Assembly (NCBI GenBank): GCA_021495925.1
Contig: JAKEKT010000045.1
Coordinates: 186,001-250,000, forward strand
Direction of reading: 5' to 3'
Origin: Diplodia intermedia
Lineage: Eukaryota; Ascomycota; Dothideomycetes; Botryosphaeriales; Botryosphaeriaceae
Length of the DNA stretch: 64,000 nt
In this document: in pieces, positions 40,050 through 50,869 of the stretch
Layout of the letters: every line of letters starts with the position of its first letter
Numbering within the stretch: the stretch's first letter is position 1
The notes under the pieces: model-generated
The model's database searches: none
The model's input: the letters and a program-made list of their open reading frames with translations, nothing else
What the model was told of the DNA's origin: nothing
Made by a program: the position numbers and the translations under genes

Positions 40050-41628
40050 CCACGCGTCTACGGTCCTCAAACTTTCCTACCAGGCTCATCGACACCGAGA
40101 CTGACGAGACAGAAATGGCCAACGTACGCATCGTGGAATCCACAGGACACACAATGCCTTATCTCGCGCTGAGCCACTGTTGGGGAGCAATCACACCTTT
40201 GTGAACAACTCAAAAGAACCTCAGCAAACACTTGAAAGGCATACACCTAGACGACGTGCCTCTCACATTCAGAGACGCAATCCAAGCAACGCGCCAGTTG
40301 GGCTTTCGATACATTTAGATCTGCTCCCTATGCATAGTCCAGGACGACGCATCGGATTGGGCGCACGAGTGCGAGGGCATGTGTGAGATCTATCGCAACG
40401 CTACCGCCGTCATCTGCGGACCCGCCGCATGCAACAGCGCAGCAGGCTTCTTGCATCCCCGGAAGGCCTGTAAGTCGCTGAGCGTCACATGCCTATATCA
40501 GAATCCGAACACGCGGGAAGAACAAAGCACCACTTTCACACTCAAGACTGGCAGATACTCGGCTCAGAAGACTCTGAGCGGAGAGGAATGCGGTTCCCCC
40601 GCGGACAAGCGCGCGTGGATACTCCAGGAAAGACTCTTGGCTCCCGGGATACTCTGCTTTGGCCGGCACAGAATGTATTGGGAATGCAAGACGCATTGCA
40701 GGTTCGAGGATGTCGTCCAAACACAGCCCTGGCGCCTCCACGGGGAGCTCATAGCCAAGTCAGACGTGTCGGAGCCGCAAGAGCTGTCGGGAACCGGGAG
40801 ACTCGACCTCTGGTACGCACTGGTCTCTGCTTACACGGACAGACAAGCTGCCAGCCATCGCCGAGCTGGCCAAGCGGACATGGGAAGGCCAGGAACCGCA
40901 GTACGTCGCCGGCCTGTTGAAGCACGACCTCCACGCCGGGCTCTCCTGGTACATACCTCTGCCGCGGCGCCGGCGACGGCATCGCTGCAGGCGAGCCAGC
41001 CGAAGAGGATCGAATCCCTCATGGTCCTGGGCATCGTCCAATCACAGAGTCACCTTCCACTACGCCACCTGGCTCGACTCGTACCGGCAGACATACTCCA
41101 CGTGCCGCAGGACGCCCATCCCCGGCCTGGACATCCGCTGTGTGGGAAGCGAAATCGGCGAATGGCGACCCGTTCGGTGCAACGCAGTAGCAGCGCGCGC
41201 GCCTCAGGGTCAAGGGGCTCCTCAAACCCACCCGCCGTAACGTTCTCCGCGGCACGTTCCCGCCCGGTGGCCCATGCCGTGGGACGCCGGATGTCGTGGC
41301 ACGGAAATCTAAGGACTGTGGGCGGACGCCGCCTGTGCTCTTTCCGGACCGTGTGCAATGTCCAGGAACACCGCCGCCGAGACGGGATTCATTTTTGGAC
41401 GCGGGTGACGGAGATGGCGACGAGATGTGCTGTCTCCTCCTGGGCGGCGATGCAGGCGGCGAGTCGGCTTGCACGGGCTGGGTGGCTTTGGCGCTTGAAC
41501 GGACGGCGGCAGGCGCTGCGGGTTGCTATACGCGAGTCGGATTGGTCAAGTTTTCCTGGGTTGGACACGGGGTCGATCTGGCATGGTTTTCGGACGCGGA
41601 GCAGACGGAACTCGAGATCATCTGGTAG
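40050..41628 (+). pseudogene. HET-domain (heterokaryon incompatibility) protein, inactivated
   Basis: Reading from FPTRLIDTE, the HET signature is clear: YLALSHCWG, then NLSKHLKGIHLDDVPLTFRD and AIQATRQLGFRYI, then SLCIVQDDASDWAHECEGM, CEIYRNATAVI, and later RAWILQERLLAPGILCFGRH. Two stops break the core: TGA at 40202-40204, directly after PL of the ITPL segment, where an Arg/Lys codon is usual, and TAG at 40316-40318 exactly where the invariant Trp of Y-[IL]-W-I-D-S-L-C-I stands (TGG to TAG). A frameshift near 40850 moves the frame to DKLPAIAELAKRTW-type sequence and SWYIPLP, and more shifts follow before the C-terminal SFLDAGDGDGDEMCCLLLGG and YTRVGLVKF blocks. The first stop is compatible with CGA to TGA; both are RIP-type changes. 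HET proteins trigger cell death on contact with incompatible strains; this allele cannot. Confidence 0.85.
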
Positions 41629-42612
41629 TCACATGGAACGCAAGGAATGGCTATACGAAGAGGCGAGTGACGTCCTCGGGAAAGCTGCGTTGGATAATAC
41701 GAGTTTGTTGGCGAGGAGTGAGGAGGGGTGGTTGCAGTGAGATGGGATTGAAGTGATTGTGGCGTCTTCGGTGGCGTTTTCGGCCTAGACAGCGGAAAGC
41801 AAGCATATCTGCGCATCGGACTTAGGCCCTCTTGTTTGGAAAGCTTGGCTTGCACGGAGACTTGATGTCGTGTCGCCCGAGACTGAGTCGAGAGAGCAGG
41901 CGAGGCGGGCCGCTCCAGGCAACTGTTCTGCAGATCGCTCTGACGTGCATCGTCCATCTCGTGTACCTAATTCTCGCGCTGCCTCGTCACTGGATGGGAG
42001 TTTTGGATGCGATTGCCGGCGGAATCAATCTGATCTTGCAGAGTACCCGGGGACGCCAAGCCAAACACGCGCTGGCCATCCCCGCAACCAGACCACACCA
42101 CCAGCCCCGACAGTGGCCAATGACAGCCGGCGCATGCTCGCTTGAAGCCTGCCGTGCTCGACACCAACCCCACCTGGCGGAAATTGGGGGCTCCGGAAAC
42201 GCCAAGGCTCGCCTGTGCCGTGAAACATGGGGGCAAATTGCACGGAGCCGCGAGCGTCCACCAGTAGCGCGGACGGAAAGCTGCACCTCACTCTACGCGC
42301 GGGGCTTGGCAGGAGGCGGACCCCACTTGCTCTTCATGCGTTCTTCTGTTTCAGGCACACAACGGGAGGCTCGAAACCGTTTCGGCCCCCCGGTCGAGCC
42401 ACGCCGGGCGAGTGGGCATGATGCGGGCCGTGACTCCGCCTGTTTGCTGCGCTGCAATGTTTCAACTGAACCGCTTCCACGAATCGTCAGAGATCTGGTG
42501 CGATGCCAGCTGTGTATATAGACGGGCGTGGCAGCCGTAATGCTCACCAGCAGCAGCCGCACCTTCTTTTCACCACCACTTCTCTTCCATCACCCACTCT
42601 TCCACCATCATC
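41629..42612. other. Intergenic region; promoter of the pectate lyase gene
   Basis: No supported gene; open frames on both strands reflect high GC. TATATA at 42515-42520 lies about 95 bp upstream of the ATG at 42613, followed by a strongly pyrimidine-rich leader (CCTTCTTTTCACC). Confidence 0.5.
42515..42520 (+). promoter_or_regulatory. TATA box of the pectate lyase gene
   Basis: TATATA about 95 bp before the ATG at 42613, with a C/T-rich leader between. Confidence 0.55.
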
Positions 42613-43633
42613 ATGAAGTTTGTTTCCGGACTGGCCCTGGCGGCCCTCACGCACCTGGCGTGCGCCATCCCCATGGCTGAGAAGCGTGCCGCCGAGGCCA
42701 CCCCCGTCGGCTACGCCTCGCAGAACGGCGGCGTGACGGGCGGTTCGGGCGGCACCACCACCACCGTCTCCTCGCTGCCCGAGATGACGGCTGCGCTGGA
42801 GAAGGGCGACGACACGGCCAAGGTCGTCTACATCTCCGGCAAGATCACCGGCGCCGAGAAGATCTACGTCGGCTCGAACAAGGTGCGTTGCCCTCTGCCT
42901 TCTCCTGCTCCACTGCTAACCCGTGTCCCAGTCCATCCTCGGCGTCGACTCCAGCTCCGGCCTCGAGGGCATCGGCCTGCTCGTGCGCGACGCCACGAAC
43001 GTCATCATCCGCAACCTGGCCATCTCCAAGGTCGAGGCCGACACGGGCGGCGACGCCATCGGCATCGACGGCTCGACCAACGTCTGGGTCGACCACTGCG
43101 ACCTGTCCAGCGACCTGTCGGCGGACAAGGACTTCTACGACGGCCTGCTGGACATCTCGCACGGCTCCGACTACGTGACCGTGTCCAACGTCTACTTCCA
43201 CGACCACCACAAGAACTCGCTCGTCGGCCACTCCGACTCCAACGCCGACGAGGACACGGGCAAGTTCCACGTCACCTACGCCAACAACTACTGGAGCAAC
43301 GTCGGCTCGCGCTGCCCGCTCGTCCGCTTCGGCACCGTCCACGTCGTCAACAACTACTTCGAAGACGTGTCCGTGTCCGGCATCAACACCCGCATGGGCG
43401 CCCAGCTGCTCGTCGAGAACAACGTCTTCGACAACGTCGTGCAGGCCCTCGTCTCGGTCGACTCCGACGAGGATGGCTACGCCGTCGCCCGCGGCAACGA
43501 CTGGGGCACCTCCACCAACGAGGCCCCCGAGGGCACCCTCACCGAGATGCCGTACACCTACACCGCCATTGAGGCGAGCGCCGTCAAGGCTGCTGTTGTC
43601 GGTGTGGCTGGCAACACCCTCACTGGCTTGTAA
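42613..43633 (+). CDS. Secreted pectate lyase, PL1 family
   Basis: Predicted 323 residues from two exons, 42613-42882 and 42932-43633. N-terminal signal peptide MKFVSGLALAALTHLACA. The PL1 parallel-beta-helix signatures appear in order: GGSGGTTTTVSSLPEM, IYVGSNK|SILGVDSSS, VIIRNLAISKV, GDAIGIDGSTNVWVDHCDLS (calcium-site Asp), FYDGLLDISHGSDYVTVS, HHKNSLVGHSDSN, VTYANNYWSNVGSRCPLVRF (with the catalytic-region Arg) and INTRMGAQLLVENNVFDN. The enzyme cleaves de-esterified homogalacturonan by beta-elimination, needs calcium and works outside the cell on plant cell walls. Length is usual for single-domain fungal PL1 enzymes; no cellulose-binding module. It is very codon-biased (GC3 near saturation), consistent with high expression when induced. 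Confidence 0.92.
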
Positions 43634-44249
43634 GCGGTCCTACCGTTGTAGGCTGCGGCGGCTGGCTTGCCCCCTTCTTTCGTGTATTGTACTTCGACGT
43701 AAATAAGATTTATTGCAATCACTACCTTGCCGTGTTCAAACATGACCTTTCCAATGCTTCCTTGGGTGACTTTGGCGTGTCTTACACCACCCCCGCTTCT
43801 TCTTCCCGTGTGAATCCTCCATCAGCACTTTCTTACCTGCAGTGAATTCTCCCTCTATATACTTTTCTACATCTACGCGGGACATCCGCCTCTCAAATCA
43901 CTTGTATATAGGACGTGCTCAAGCCTTCCCACTTATTAGGTATCTCGCAATTAGCTTAATAAGGAACCTCTTACCCTCCCCTTCGTCGCTCCACTCGACA
44001 TTCCTCAGCACCCCTTTGATAGACTGAGGGGCTGGAAATCGGAACGTGTAGCTAGAGCCGTAGTTCATTCTCCATGACTGACAGTAATACCATCTGACTG
44101 GCGCAAAACCCATCAATGCTCACTGATCCGAGTTACGCCGAGAGACAAGGCGCGGAAACAGCGGATGAAAGGATAGCCAATATACACAGGGTCTCCCCAA
44201 TCCCACATCCCCCGCCAACCCGAAAACGAGAAGAAGCACCAACCAAACC
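43634..44249. other. Convergent intergenic region
   Basis: 3' flanks of the pectate lyase and the secreted-protein gene on the opposite strand. Nothing further supported. Confidence 0.55.
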
Positions 44250-44621
44250 TCACTCGGCGCACATCACGCTCTTCCCGCCCGCAGCACCGTAGCAATTCCC
44301 ACCCACAACAGCAACGTCCTGCGGCGCGCAAGCCGTCAGCAATCGCGCCTCCCTCCCGTCCACACGAACCCAAATCCCACTCACCTGAGCCGTAGTCTGG
44401 CAGCCAGCGTCAGAGTAGACGACGCAACGCGGGCTGGCCCCGTCGAGCAGCACGCTGTTGAAATCGGCGGCGAGGCAGCCCGTCTCGCCCGCGAACTGCG
44501 CGTTGATGACGCTGGCGCCGCTGCAGTCTGCGCTGCCGAACGTCGTGACTTTTGCCCCGTTGGCGATGCCGAGGGAGATGAAGGCGAGGGCGGTGGAAGC
44601 GGGGGGAGTGGCGAGACGCAT
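44250..44621 (-). CDS. Small secreted protein with a possible in-frame intron
   Basis: Minus-strand frame of 123 residues from ATG 44621 to stop at 44250. The N-terminus (MRLATPPASTALAFISLGIANGA) fits a signal peptide. The mature part has six cysteines outside the optional segment, including FGSADCSGA, GCLAADFNS, CVVYSDAGC and GNCYG...MCAE. A 66-nt segment (44319-44384) has a perfect GTGAGT donor, a CTGAC branch site and CGCAG acceptor, has no stop, and is a multiple of three. So the gene can encode 123 residues if retained or 101 residues if spliced; the segment contains one Cys, so the spliced form has an even number. I favour splicing. Family not recognised; the size and cysteines fit a secreted effector-type or cell-surface protein. 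Confidence 0.65.
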   Translation of the reverse strand: MRLATPPASTALAFISLGIANGAKVTTFGSADCSGASVINAQFAGETGCLAADFNSVLLDGASPRCVVYSDAGCQTTAQVSGIWVRVDGREARLLTACAPQDVAVVGGNCYGAAGGKSVMCAE

Positions 44622-46890
44622 GGTTGGATGGGGACGGGGTGAGGGGGGTGTAGCGGGGTGTCGTTGCTGAAGGGCTTGAGCGGCGCTTGTGCGGTAGGTA
44701 TGTACTTATAGGTTGGGTAGGTGCTGATCATGCCGTTGACGGCGGAAGGAATCGAGCCGAGTGGCTGTGCCATGTCGAAGGATTCGATCCGTGCTTCTGA
44801 AACTTTCTGCTCGTCTTGGCCGTTGTTGTTCCGAGCTTGGATGTGGGCTTGTAGCGCGCAGTGTGGTGTTCCTTCAGAGGGTTGCACCATCACACGCCCA
44901 AGGTTGAACGTTTCCAAGTATGTGTCGGTGCCACAGCGGCAGACCAAAGCGCTCTCGGTGTTCTGCGAGCGCATGAATACGATCCCGCACATGGGGTGGA
45001 CTGTGTGGAGGAATAGTTTCTGTGGGGGCTGTTGGTTTGATCGACCGGCCAATCGGGAAACATGGAGAAAGCTGCTGCATAGTAAAGGGGTTTCCATTTC
45101 TCCAGTTACTTCTTGTTTCGAATCAAGCTCTCTGCCACACGGTCTACGAAAATGAATTCATACATAGTTTCGCGGAGCAGGCCTTGAGCAGCCAAATCGG
45201 AGTAAATTACTTATCCATACCTATCTACCATGTGTACAGCTTTTGTAGTGTTCACTGGTTAAATACGTCGCAAATTTAGTGTTTTAAGCCTCCTACGTGA
45301 ACTGGGTCTGCATGAGGCTCCTTGGCCTGTGTGTCTGCCGGCCGTTGTATTTTGGGACGCGTATAGTGGGGCTTAGCGGGATCAGCACTACATCTCCTAC
45401 GCCGGTCGAAGCATGCGCTTCTCGAACGATACTTAGTCCTTGGGAGAATTGCCATTAGCCCGCGCCGTTGTTCAGTGACGAAATCGGTTGAGCATTCGAC
45501 CATCAATCCTCCCGCCTCAATTCCCGAGAGTACAACCTTCACTATACCCCAAAAACAGTAGCATTACACATGGACACGAGCACAAGCATCGCCTTGCATA
45601 AGTGACCGTCTAGAATTTTCGAGGTGTCAGTCATCCGTACCCTCTATCGCCACATACCATTGCCGGCACAGATTATTTGATTTTGATGGTGAAGCAGGAT
45701 GATCGATTAGTGAAGGCTGCTGCTGGTGCTATATACCACCTGATAGCAAACTAAGCTAAATCTAATCGATCTATGAAGCAAACAACACGCCGCAGCCTTA
45801 TAAAAGAGGCCCTGCCGATTAGATTTTCATGTTGCTAACGGCCTCGAAGGCGTAGCGGTCCCACTTTCAAGTCGAGTCTCGCTCTAGACTTCTCCTTCCT
45901 CAAGTGGCCGCGGCGTCTTTTAAGTAGAGCCGAGAGACGAACCTTCGGCGTATGTCGTACGATAAAGGCAGCATTGCCCTGAATGGGCTGGATATCTTTT
46001 GTGCAAGTTATCTTCGCCAGAAACATCATTCCTACCAGACTTGTAGCTATGGGTTTAATCGCTATTTCTCGACCCAACCGAGCCAACCCTTCGCCACCAA
46101 GCGACCAACTGGATGCAGATACAACAACTACTTCCCCAAGCCAATATGCAAAGAATAGTGACCAGAAAACCCCGAGTCTTCGGAGAATTCTCGGTTGACT
46201 GTAGAGCGCGTAGAAAATTCAGCCGAGCTCTTTGTGGATCCAGACCTTCTTGTCTCAGCAATGATAGCGCATTAGCCGCGGGGTTAATCACTGATGGGAG
46301 GGCGAGACAGCAACGGCCAGCAAGCTTGCCACCGGTGGAGCTATGTAATCAGCCTGCATTTGCAGTTGTCGGACTAAGCATTAACAAAAAGACGAGCTTC
46401 CAGATTGGGAGGAAACGTTGTGAGACCGCCGGGGAGGGAGACAGATGACTGGCCACAGGAAGTGGGGCCGGAGATGGTTTCGAATGGGGAATAAGCAGCT
46501 GAGCCCTATCTTTCCGAAAGCAGGCAGAGCTTACCCGAAGGCAGCACACTGCCCTATCGTATTTCCTTTTTCGGTTCTACCTTGGACGGCCGGTCCGTCT
46601 TCACGTCGAAATCATTGATTGTCTCCACTTCGTACGACAAACATCTGCGCTGGCCGTCAGCACCACGTTGAGCGACGAATGGCTTCATTTGTCTCTGGGG
46701 GCCAGAAGTCTGTTTCGCGATTCGAAGGATGCGTTGGAGCCACTTTTCCGATTTCAGCCCCCATCACCAGGGCAAAGTGATCCATTCAACACCCTGGACA
46801 TGGACCAGCATGCAAAAGCATCACTCAAGCCGCGTAAGCGACTTCTTATCGGCAGGAAATAAAAGCACGACGTGGAACCGCAGAGTCGGA
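44622..46890. other. 2.3-kb intergenic region
   Basis: No supported gene on either strand. Moderately AT-richer between 45130 and 45830. A minus-strand frame at 45835-46086 (basic C-terminus) and one at 46055-46291 overlap without recognisable motifs. The right end is the promoter region of the acyltransferase gene. Confidence 0.45.
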
Positions 46891-48566
46891 ATGCCAACCA
46901 CAACGCCAAACCCGAAAACCACCACAGGCATCATGGGCAAAGAAACATTCTGTATCCGGCCTCTGAGCCATGCAGATGGTCCGCAAACAGAAGTCTTCCA
47001 AATGAGCGACTTCGACTACCTTGCTCCTCCCTTTTACACGATGCTGAGCCTCTGCTACAAACTGGACGAACAGCAGGACCGCGAGACGGTCGTGCAGAAC
47101 TTAAGAGAGGGCTTGCAGATCACGGTGGATCAGTACCGCATTGTGGCTGCAACGGTACTGACGGAGCCTACCACGGGCAAGCTGTCGGCCGTAAGGAAAC
47201 GAGATGAAGGCGTCAACTTCACTATCAACATCATGGACGAGGCGGATGACTTCCCGGACTTTGACACACTAGACCAGGCAGACTTCACATTCGAGAAGAT
47301 GGACGTCACAAAACTGTTCCCGGAGGAGATATCCAAGCGCATCACCAGCATGTTCCAGGACAGTTCGGATCCGCCAGCCATGGTTGTGCAGGCCAATTTC
47401 ATCCGCGGTGGACTCATCCTGTGCCTTGCCTCTCACCACCGCATATCTGATGGTAAGCTCTTGACTCTTCGACGCGTTTCATTGAACTGACGACGAGATC
47501 CATAGGCACGGGAACGAACCACTTCGTTGCTTATTGGGCCGCCAATTCGCGGGCTTTGAGCACCAAGACGGCCCTTCCCGCCTTCAACACTTCACGCCTC
47601 GATCGTGTTCCGCTGTGCTTCGATGGACCGCAGCCATCTGAGAAGCGCATGGCCGAGCTGAAGCAGGAAATCGGCTTCGTCCACCATGCTGGCGAAGGAG
47701 ACAACCCACCGCCATCTGCAGAGCCCATTTCTCTCATCACGCTACACTTTTCAAAGACCAAGCTGGCCTCACTCAAAGCCGACGCTTCCCCCACTCCGCA
47801 GGATAACCACGGCCGAAGAGACTCCGCCGTATCCGCCAAAGATACCGCAAAACCGAGTCCCGCCGAAGACATCTCCGTCGGCGGCGGCACGAACACAGAC
47901 ACGCCCGCCGCCGTGCCATGGATCTCCTCCTACGACGCCATCATCGCCACCATCTGGCGCGCCATGACACGCGCCCGCATGCCGGCCTTCCAGTCCCTCC
48001 CCTCGGGCCCACCAGCCACATCCTCCCAACTCCACGCCGTCAACCTCCGCAGCGTCGCCGGCGTCCCCGAAAACTACTACGGCAACGTCATGGCCCTCCC
48101 CATACAAACCCTCCCCCTCAGCACGCTAACATCCTCCCCCTCCTCCCCCTCCTCCCCCGACCCCACCCTCGCAACCGTCGCATCCTCCATCCGCGCCGGC
48201 ATAACGCGCTGCTCCACCCCGCGCATCGCCGCCGCGACGGCAGAGTGGATCGCCGGCACGCGCGACAAGAGCGCCATCACGGTCCCCAACCTCCTCGGGA
48301 CGGGCCTGTACTGCACCAGCTGGCGCTCCATGACGTACTACGCCACCGCCAACTTTGGGTTCGGGACGCCGAACCGCGTGCGCCGCCCGCCGATTGTTGC
48401 GGACGGCGTCGCGTTCGTGTATCCCCAGCGCCCACGCGAGTGCGGTGCGGGCCCGGACGAGGGGGTTGATGTCGTGCTTGGGCTGGCGAGGGGGACGGCG
48501 GGGGCGTTTTTGAGGGATGGGGAGTTGGGGAGGTATGCGAGGGTGGTGGAGGGGGGTGGCCTGTGA
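46891..48566 (+). CDS. BAHD-type acyltransferase (transferase family, trichothecene 3-O-acetyltransferase-like fold)
   Basis: Predicted 540 residues from exons 46891-47452 and 47506-48566. The catalytic HxxxD is LASHHRISDG (His183...Asp187), split immediately after the Asp by the intron. The DFGWG-type structural motif near the C-terminus appears as NFGFGTP. Other family blocks: MSDFDYLAPPFYTMLSLCYK near the N-terminus, VAYWAANSRA, SYDAIIATIWRAMTRAR, NYYGNVMALPIQTL. The enzyme transfers an acyl group from a CoA thioester to a hydroxyl or amine; fungal relatives include trichothecene O-acetyltransferases and enzymes of alkaloid or other metabolite pathways. Nothing nearby fixes the substrate. 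A Ser/Pro-rich insertion (about 48135-48165) and a long disordered loop (47785-47910) make it longer than the usual 450-480 residues. The start could instead be the ATG at 46933, 14 codons downstream, which is closer to the conserved region. Confidence 0.8.
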
Positions 48567-49390
48567 AAGAAATAGGTTGTGGGTGGCTTGGGTAGCTTCT
48601 TTAACGTTTCGTAGTACTTATCGATGCTACTACCATGACATTTATTTGCAGCTTAAGGTTCTGGTCTCCACTTTCATGTGTACCTATGGAGCCCGGCAGT
48701 GTGTATGGCCACTGTTCTTCCTCGACGAACTTTGAGCCAATCGTGGGAGGGAAGAATCATTCTCTTCGATGTGCCAAGGAAAATTGAGACGGAAGGCAAA
48801 ATGCTTAATTCAACGTGATCGGAGAAGGGACGAATATAACCACGAGTGAGACGGCATCTCCCCTACAGTGTTAGGCACTTTTTCCCTCATTTCTCATCTT
48901 TGGGGGCCATTATAACTATCATTACGCCGGGGGATGAGGGGCCTACGTCACGAAACAGTGCCCCATGCTTCAAGCCACATGGCACCCCCCGGCCGAGTAT
49001 TTACAGTGCCGTTCATACTGTATACAGGCCGATCCGGTCATTATTCCTCAGGTCTGGAATCTCGGGTCACGGAGCAAGTACAGAAGCCCGGCCGCTGTTT
49101 TCGTCAAAATTTCTGTCCAACATTCCGGAAACACCAAGATGCAAAGCCTCTCCAAAGGACCAGGAGCCAGGATCTTTTCGTCGCAGAACTGCCAAGCCCC
49201 CCTTTGCTGACAGGATCCCATTTATCCCCACATCCACAACGTGGCTTGCGGTAGCGCTGACATGTAAGATCCCACAAACGTCGCAACCTCCCGCCCACGT
49301 TCGACCGCGCTCCAAAACCTCCCCGCGACGACGACCCGACCCACGCCATCTCGACGAAAAAAGAAAGAAGAAAAACCACACACACCAACA
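48567..49390. other. Intergenic region; promoter of the sulfotransferase-like gene
   Basis: No supported gene. The 5' leader before 49391 is A/C-rich (ACCACACACACCAACA). Confidence 0.5.
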
Positions 49391-50254
49391 ATGGCCCCGC
49401 AACACGCCTCCCCGCCCGCCGCCGCAGAAGACACGCCCTTCCGCGTCATCTGCGCCGGCCTCTCGCGCACGGGCACCGTCTCGCTCTGCACCGCGCTGTC
49501 CCAGCTCCTCGCCGGCCCCGTCTTCCACGGCGGCATGCAGATGCTACACGGCGGCGCCACACAGCAGGAGCTAATGCTATCTCTCTGCCGACAAGACCCC
49601 CTCCGCAGCGCCGCCGACCGCGCACGCACCCAGCACCTCCTCGCGCAACTGACAACCGGCTACGTCGCCGCCGCCGACATGCCGCTGAACATGTTCGTCG
49701 GCGAGCTACTCGAGCTATACCCGGACGCCACGGTCATCGTGTCGACGCGCGAGAAGGGCGCGTGGGTCAAGAGCTGGGGCCCGGTGGCGGGTCTGGCGCG
49801 GACGTGGTGGTTCGCGGCGCTGTTCTGGCCGCTGCCGCACGCGCGGCGGTTCCCCGCCATCGTGGCGGCGCTGGGGGACCGCATGCACGGCGTCGACGCG
49901 CGCGACGGGACGCGGCGGGGCGAGCGGGCGCTGTATCCGCGCATGTGGGACGTCAGGGGCGATGCGGGGGCGCTGTATGGCGCGCAGTATGATGGCCATG
50001 CGGAGTACCTGCGTCGGACGGTGCCGGCGGGGAGGTTGCGGTTTTTTGATGTTGGGGATGGGTGGGGGCCGTTGTGTGAGATGCTGGGCGTGGAGGTGCC
50101 CGAGGGGCCGTTTCCGCATGAGAATGATTGGGAGAGTATTCAGGCGTCGGTGAAGGGGCTGGTTGTGCAGGGGGTCGTGGCGTGGGCGGTTCTGGTGGCT
50201 GGTGTGGCTGTTTTTGTGGGCGTGTTGGTGAATCGGTACGGGGCCATCTGGTGA
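49391..50254 (+). CDS. Sulfotransferase-fold P-loop protein with C-terminal membrane anchor
   Basis: Single-exon gene, 287 residues. The N-terminal FRVICAGLSRTGTVSLCTAL is the PAPS-binding loop form (GxxRTGTxSL) of the fungal Sulfotransfer_4 group. It is followed by YPDATVIVSTREKGAWVKSW, the 3'-phosphate-binding segment with the conserved Arg-Glu and Trp, then LRFFDVGDGWGPLCEMLGVE with VPEGPFPHENDW, the typical C-terminal motif. The last 30 residues (LVVQGVVAWAVLVAGVAVFV then GVLVNRYGAIW) form one hydrophobic helix, so the protein is probably tail-anchored. The group is widespread in ascomycetes and mostly uncharacterised; sulfation of a metabolite is a reasonable guess, not shown. Confidence 0.8.
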   Translation: MAPQHASPPAAAEDTPFRVICAGLSRTGTVSLCTALSQLLAGPVFHGGMQMLHGGATQQELMLSLCRQDPLRSAADRARTQHLLAQLTTGYVAAADMPLNMFVGELLELYPDATVIVSTREKGAWVKSWGPVAGLARTWWFAALFWPLPHARRFPAIVAALGDRMHGVDARDGTRRGERALYPRMWDVRGDAGALYGAQYDGHAEYLRRTVPAGRLRFFDVGDGWGPLCEMLGVEVPEGPFPHENDWESIQASVKGLVVQGVVAWAVLVAGVAVFVGVLVNRYGAIW

Positions 50255-50869
50255 GCTCTACGTGTAACGACGCAGGATGGAAGCAATGTGTAAGGGAGGA
50301 AGACGTCAGCAGCGCCTTCTACAATTCGGCTCATGAACCAACTGCAATCCTCACCCTGTTTTCCATGCCATCAGACAGAAGTGTTCTTTTGGACTACATG
50401 TCGCCGATGGCGCGTTTACCACCTTGTTGCAATCCCTCAGAGCATCCCAATGTTTTTTCTTGCTACCTATTGTCCTTGATAGAGCCATGGTAGTTCTGTC
50501 AATGAGACTGTTTCCTGTCGCGAACATCGCCATAGAAGAGAGGGAAGCAGAGCCCATGATCCCTGATACATTCATATCAAACGGCACCGACCTAGACAGT
50601 CGAAGACCAGGCAGTAGGGTACCGGGTACATGCCACCCCGGAGCGGAGTTAAGAGCCGTTCCGCTATGATTTAAAAGGTAGAATCCTTCTTTCCCATGGG
50701 TCTTAAGCTTGCAACACGGACTTTGCTAACACCCGGACACGGCCGGCGTTAAGGGGTGCTAAATCCGTCCCCTCTCGCTGGAGATATAGTCGTGGTGACC
50801 CGAGGAACAATCACAGAAACCAATTCCTCATTGCCCACTGTCATCTACAATCCCGCTCTCCTTCACACC
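50255..50869. other. Intergenic region
   Basis: No supported gene. The right part is the promoter region of the epimerase gene, whose ATG at 50870 follows CTTCACACC. Confidence 0.5.

Noticed and set aside
42613..43572. Unspliced 319-codon reading of the pectate lyase first exon
   Set aside because: It turns into an Arg/Pro/His-rich shadow after 42882; the 49-nt intron with CTAAC branch site restores the PL1 sequence.
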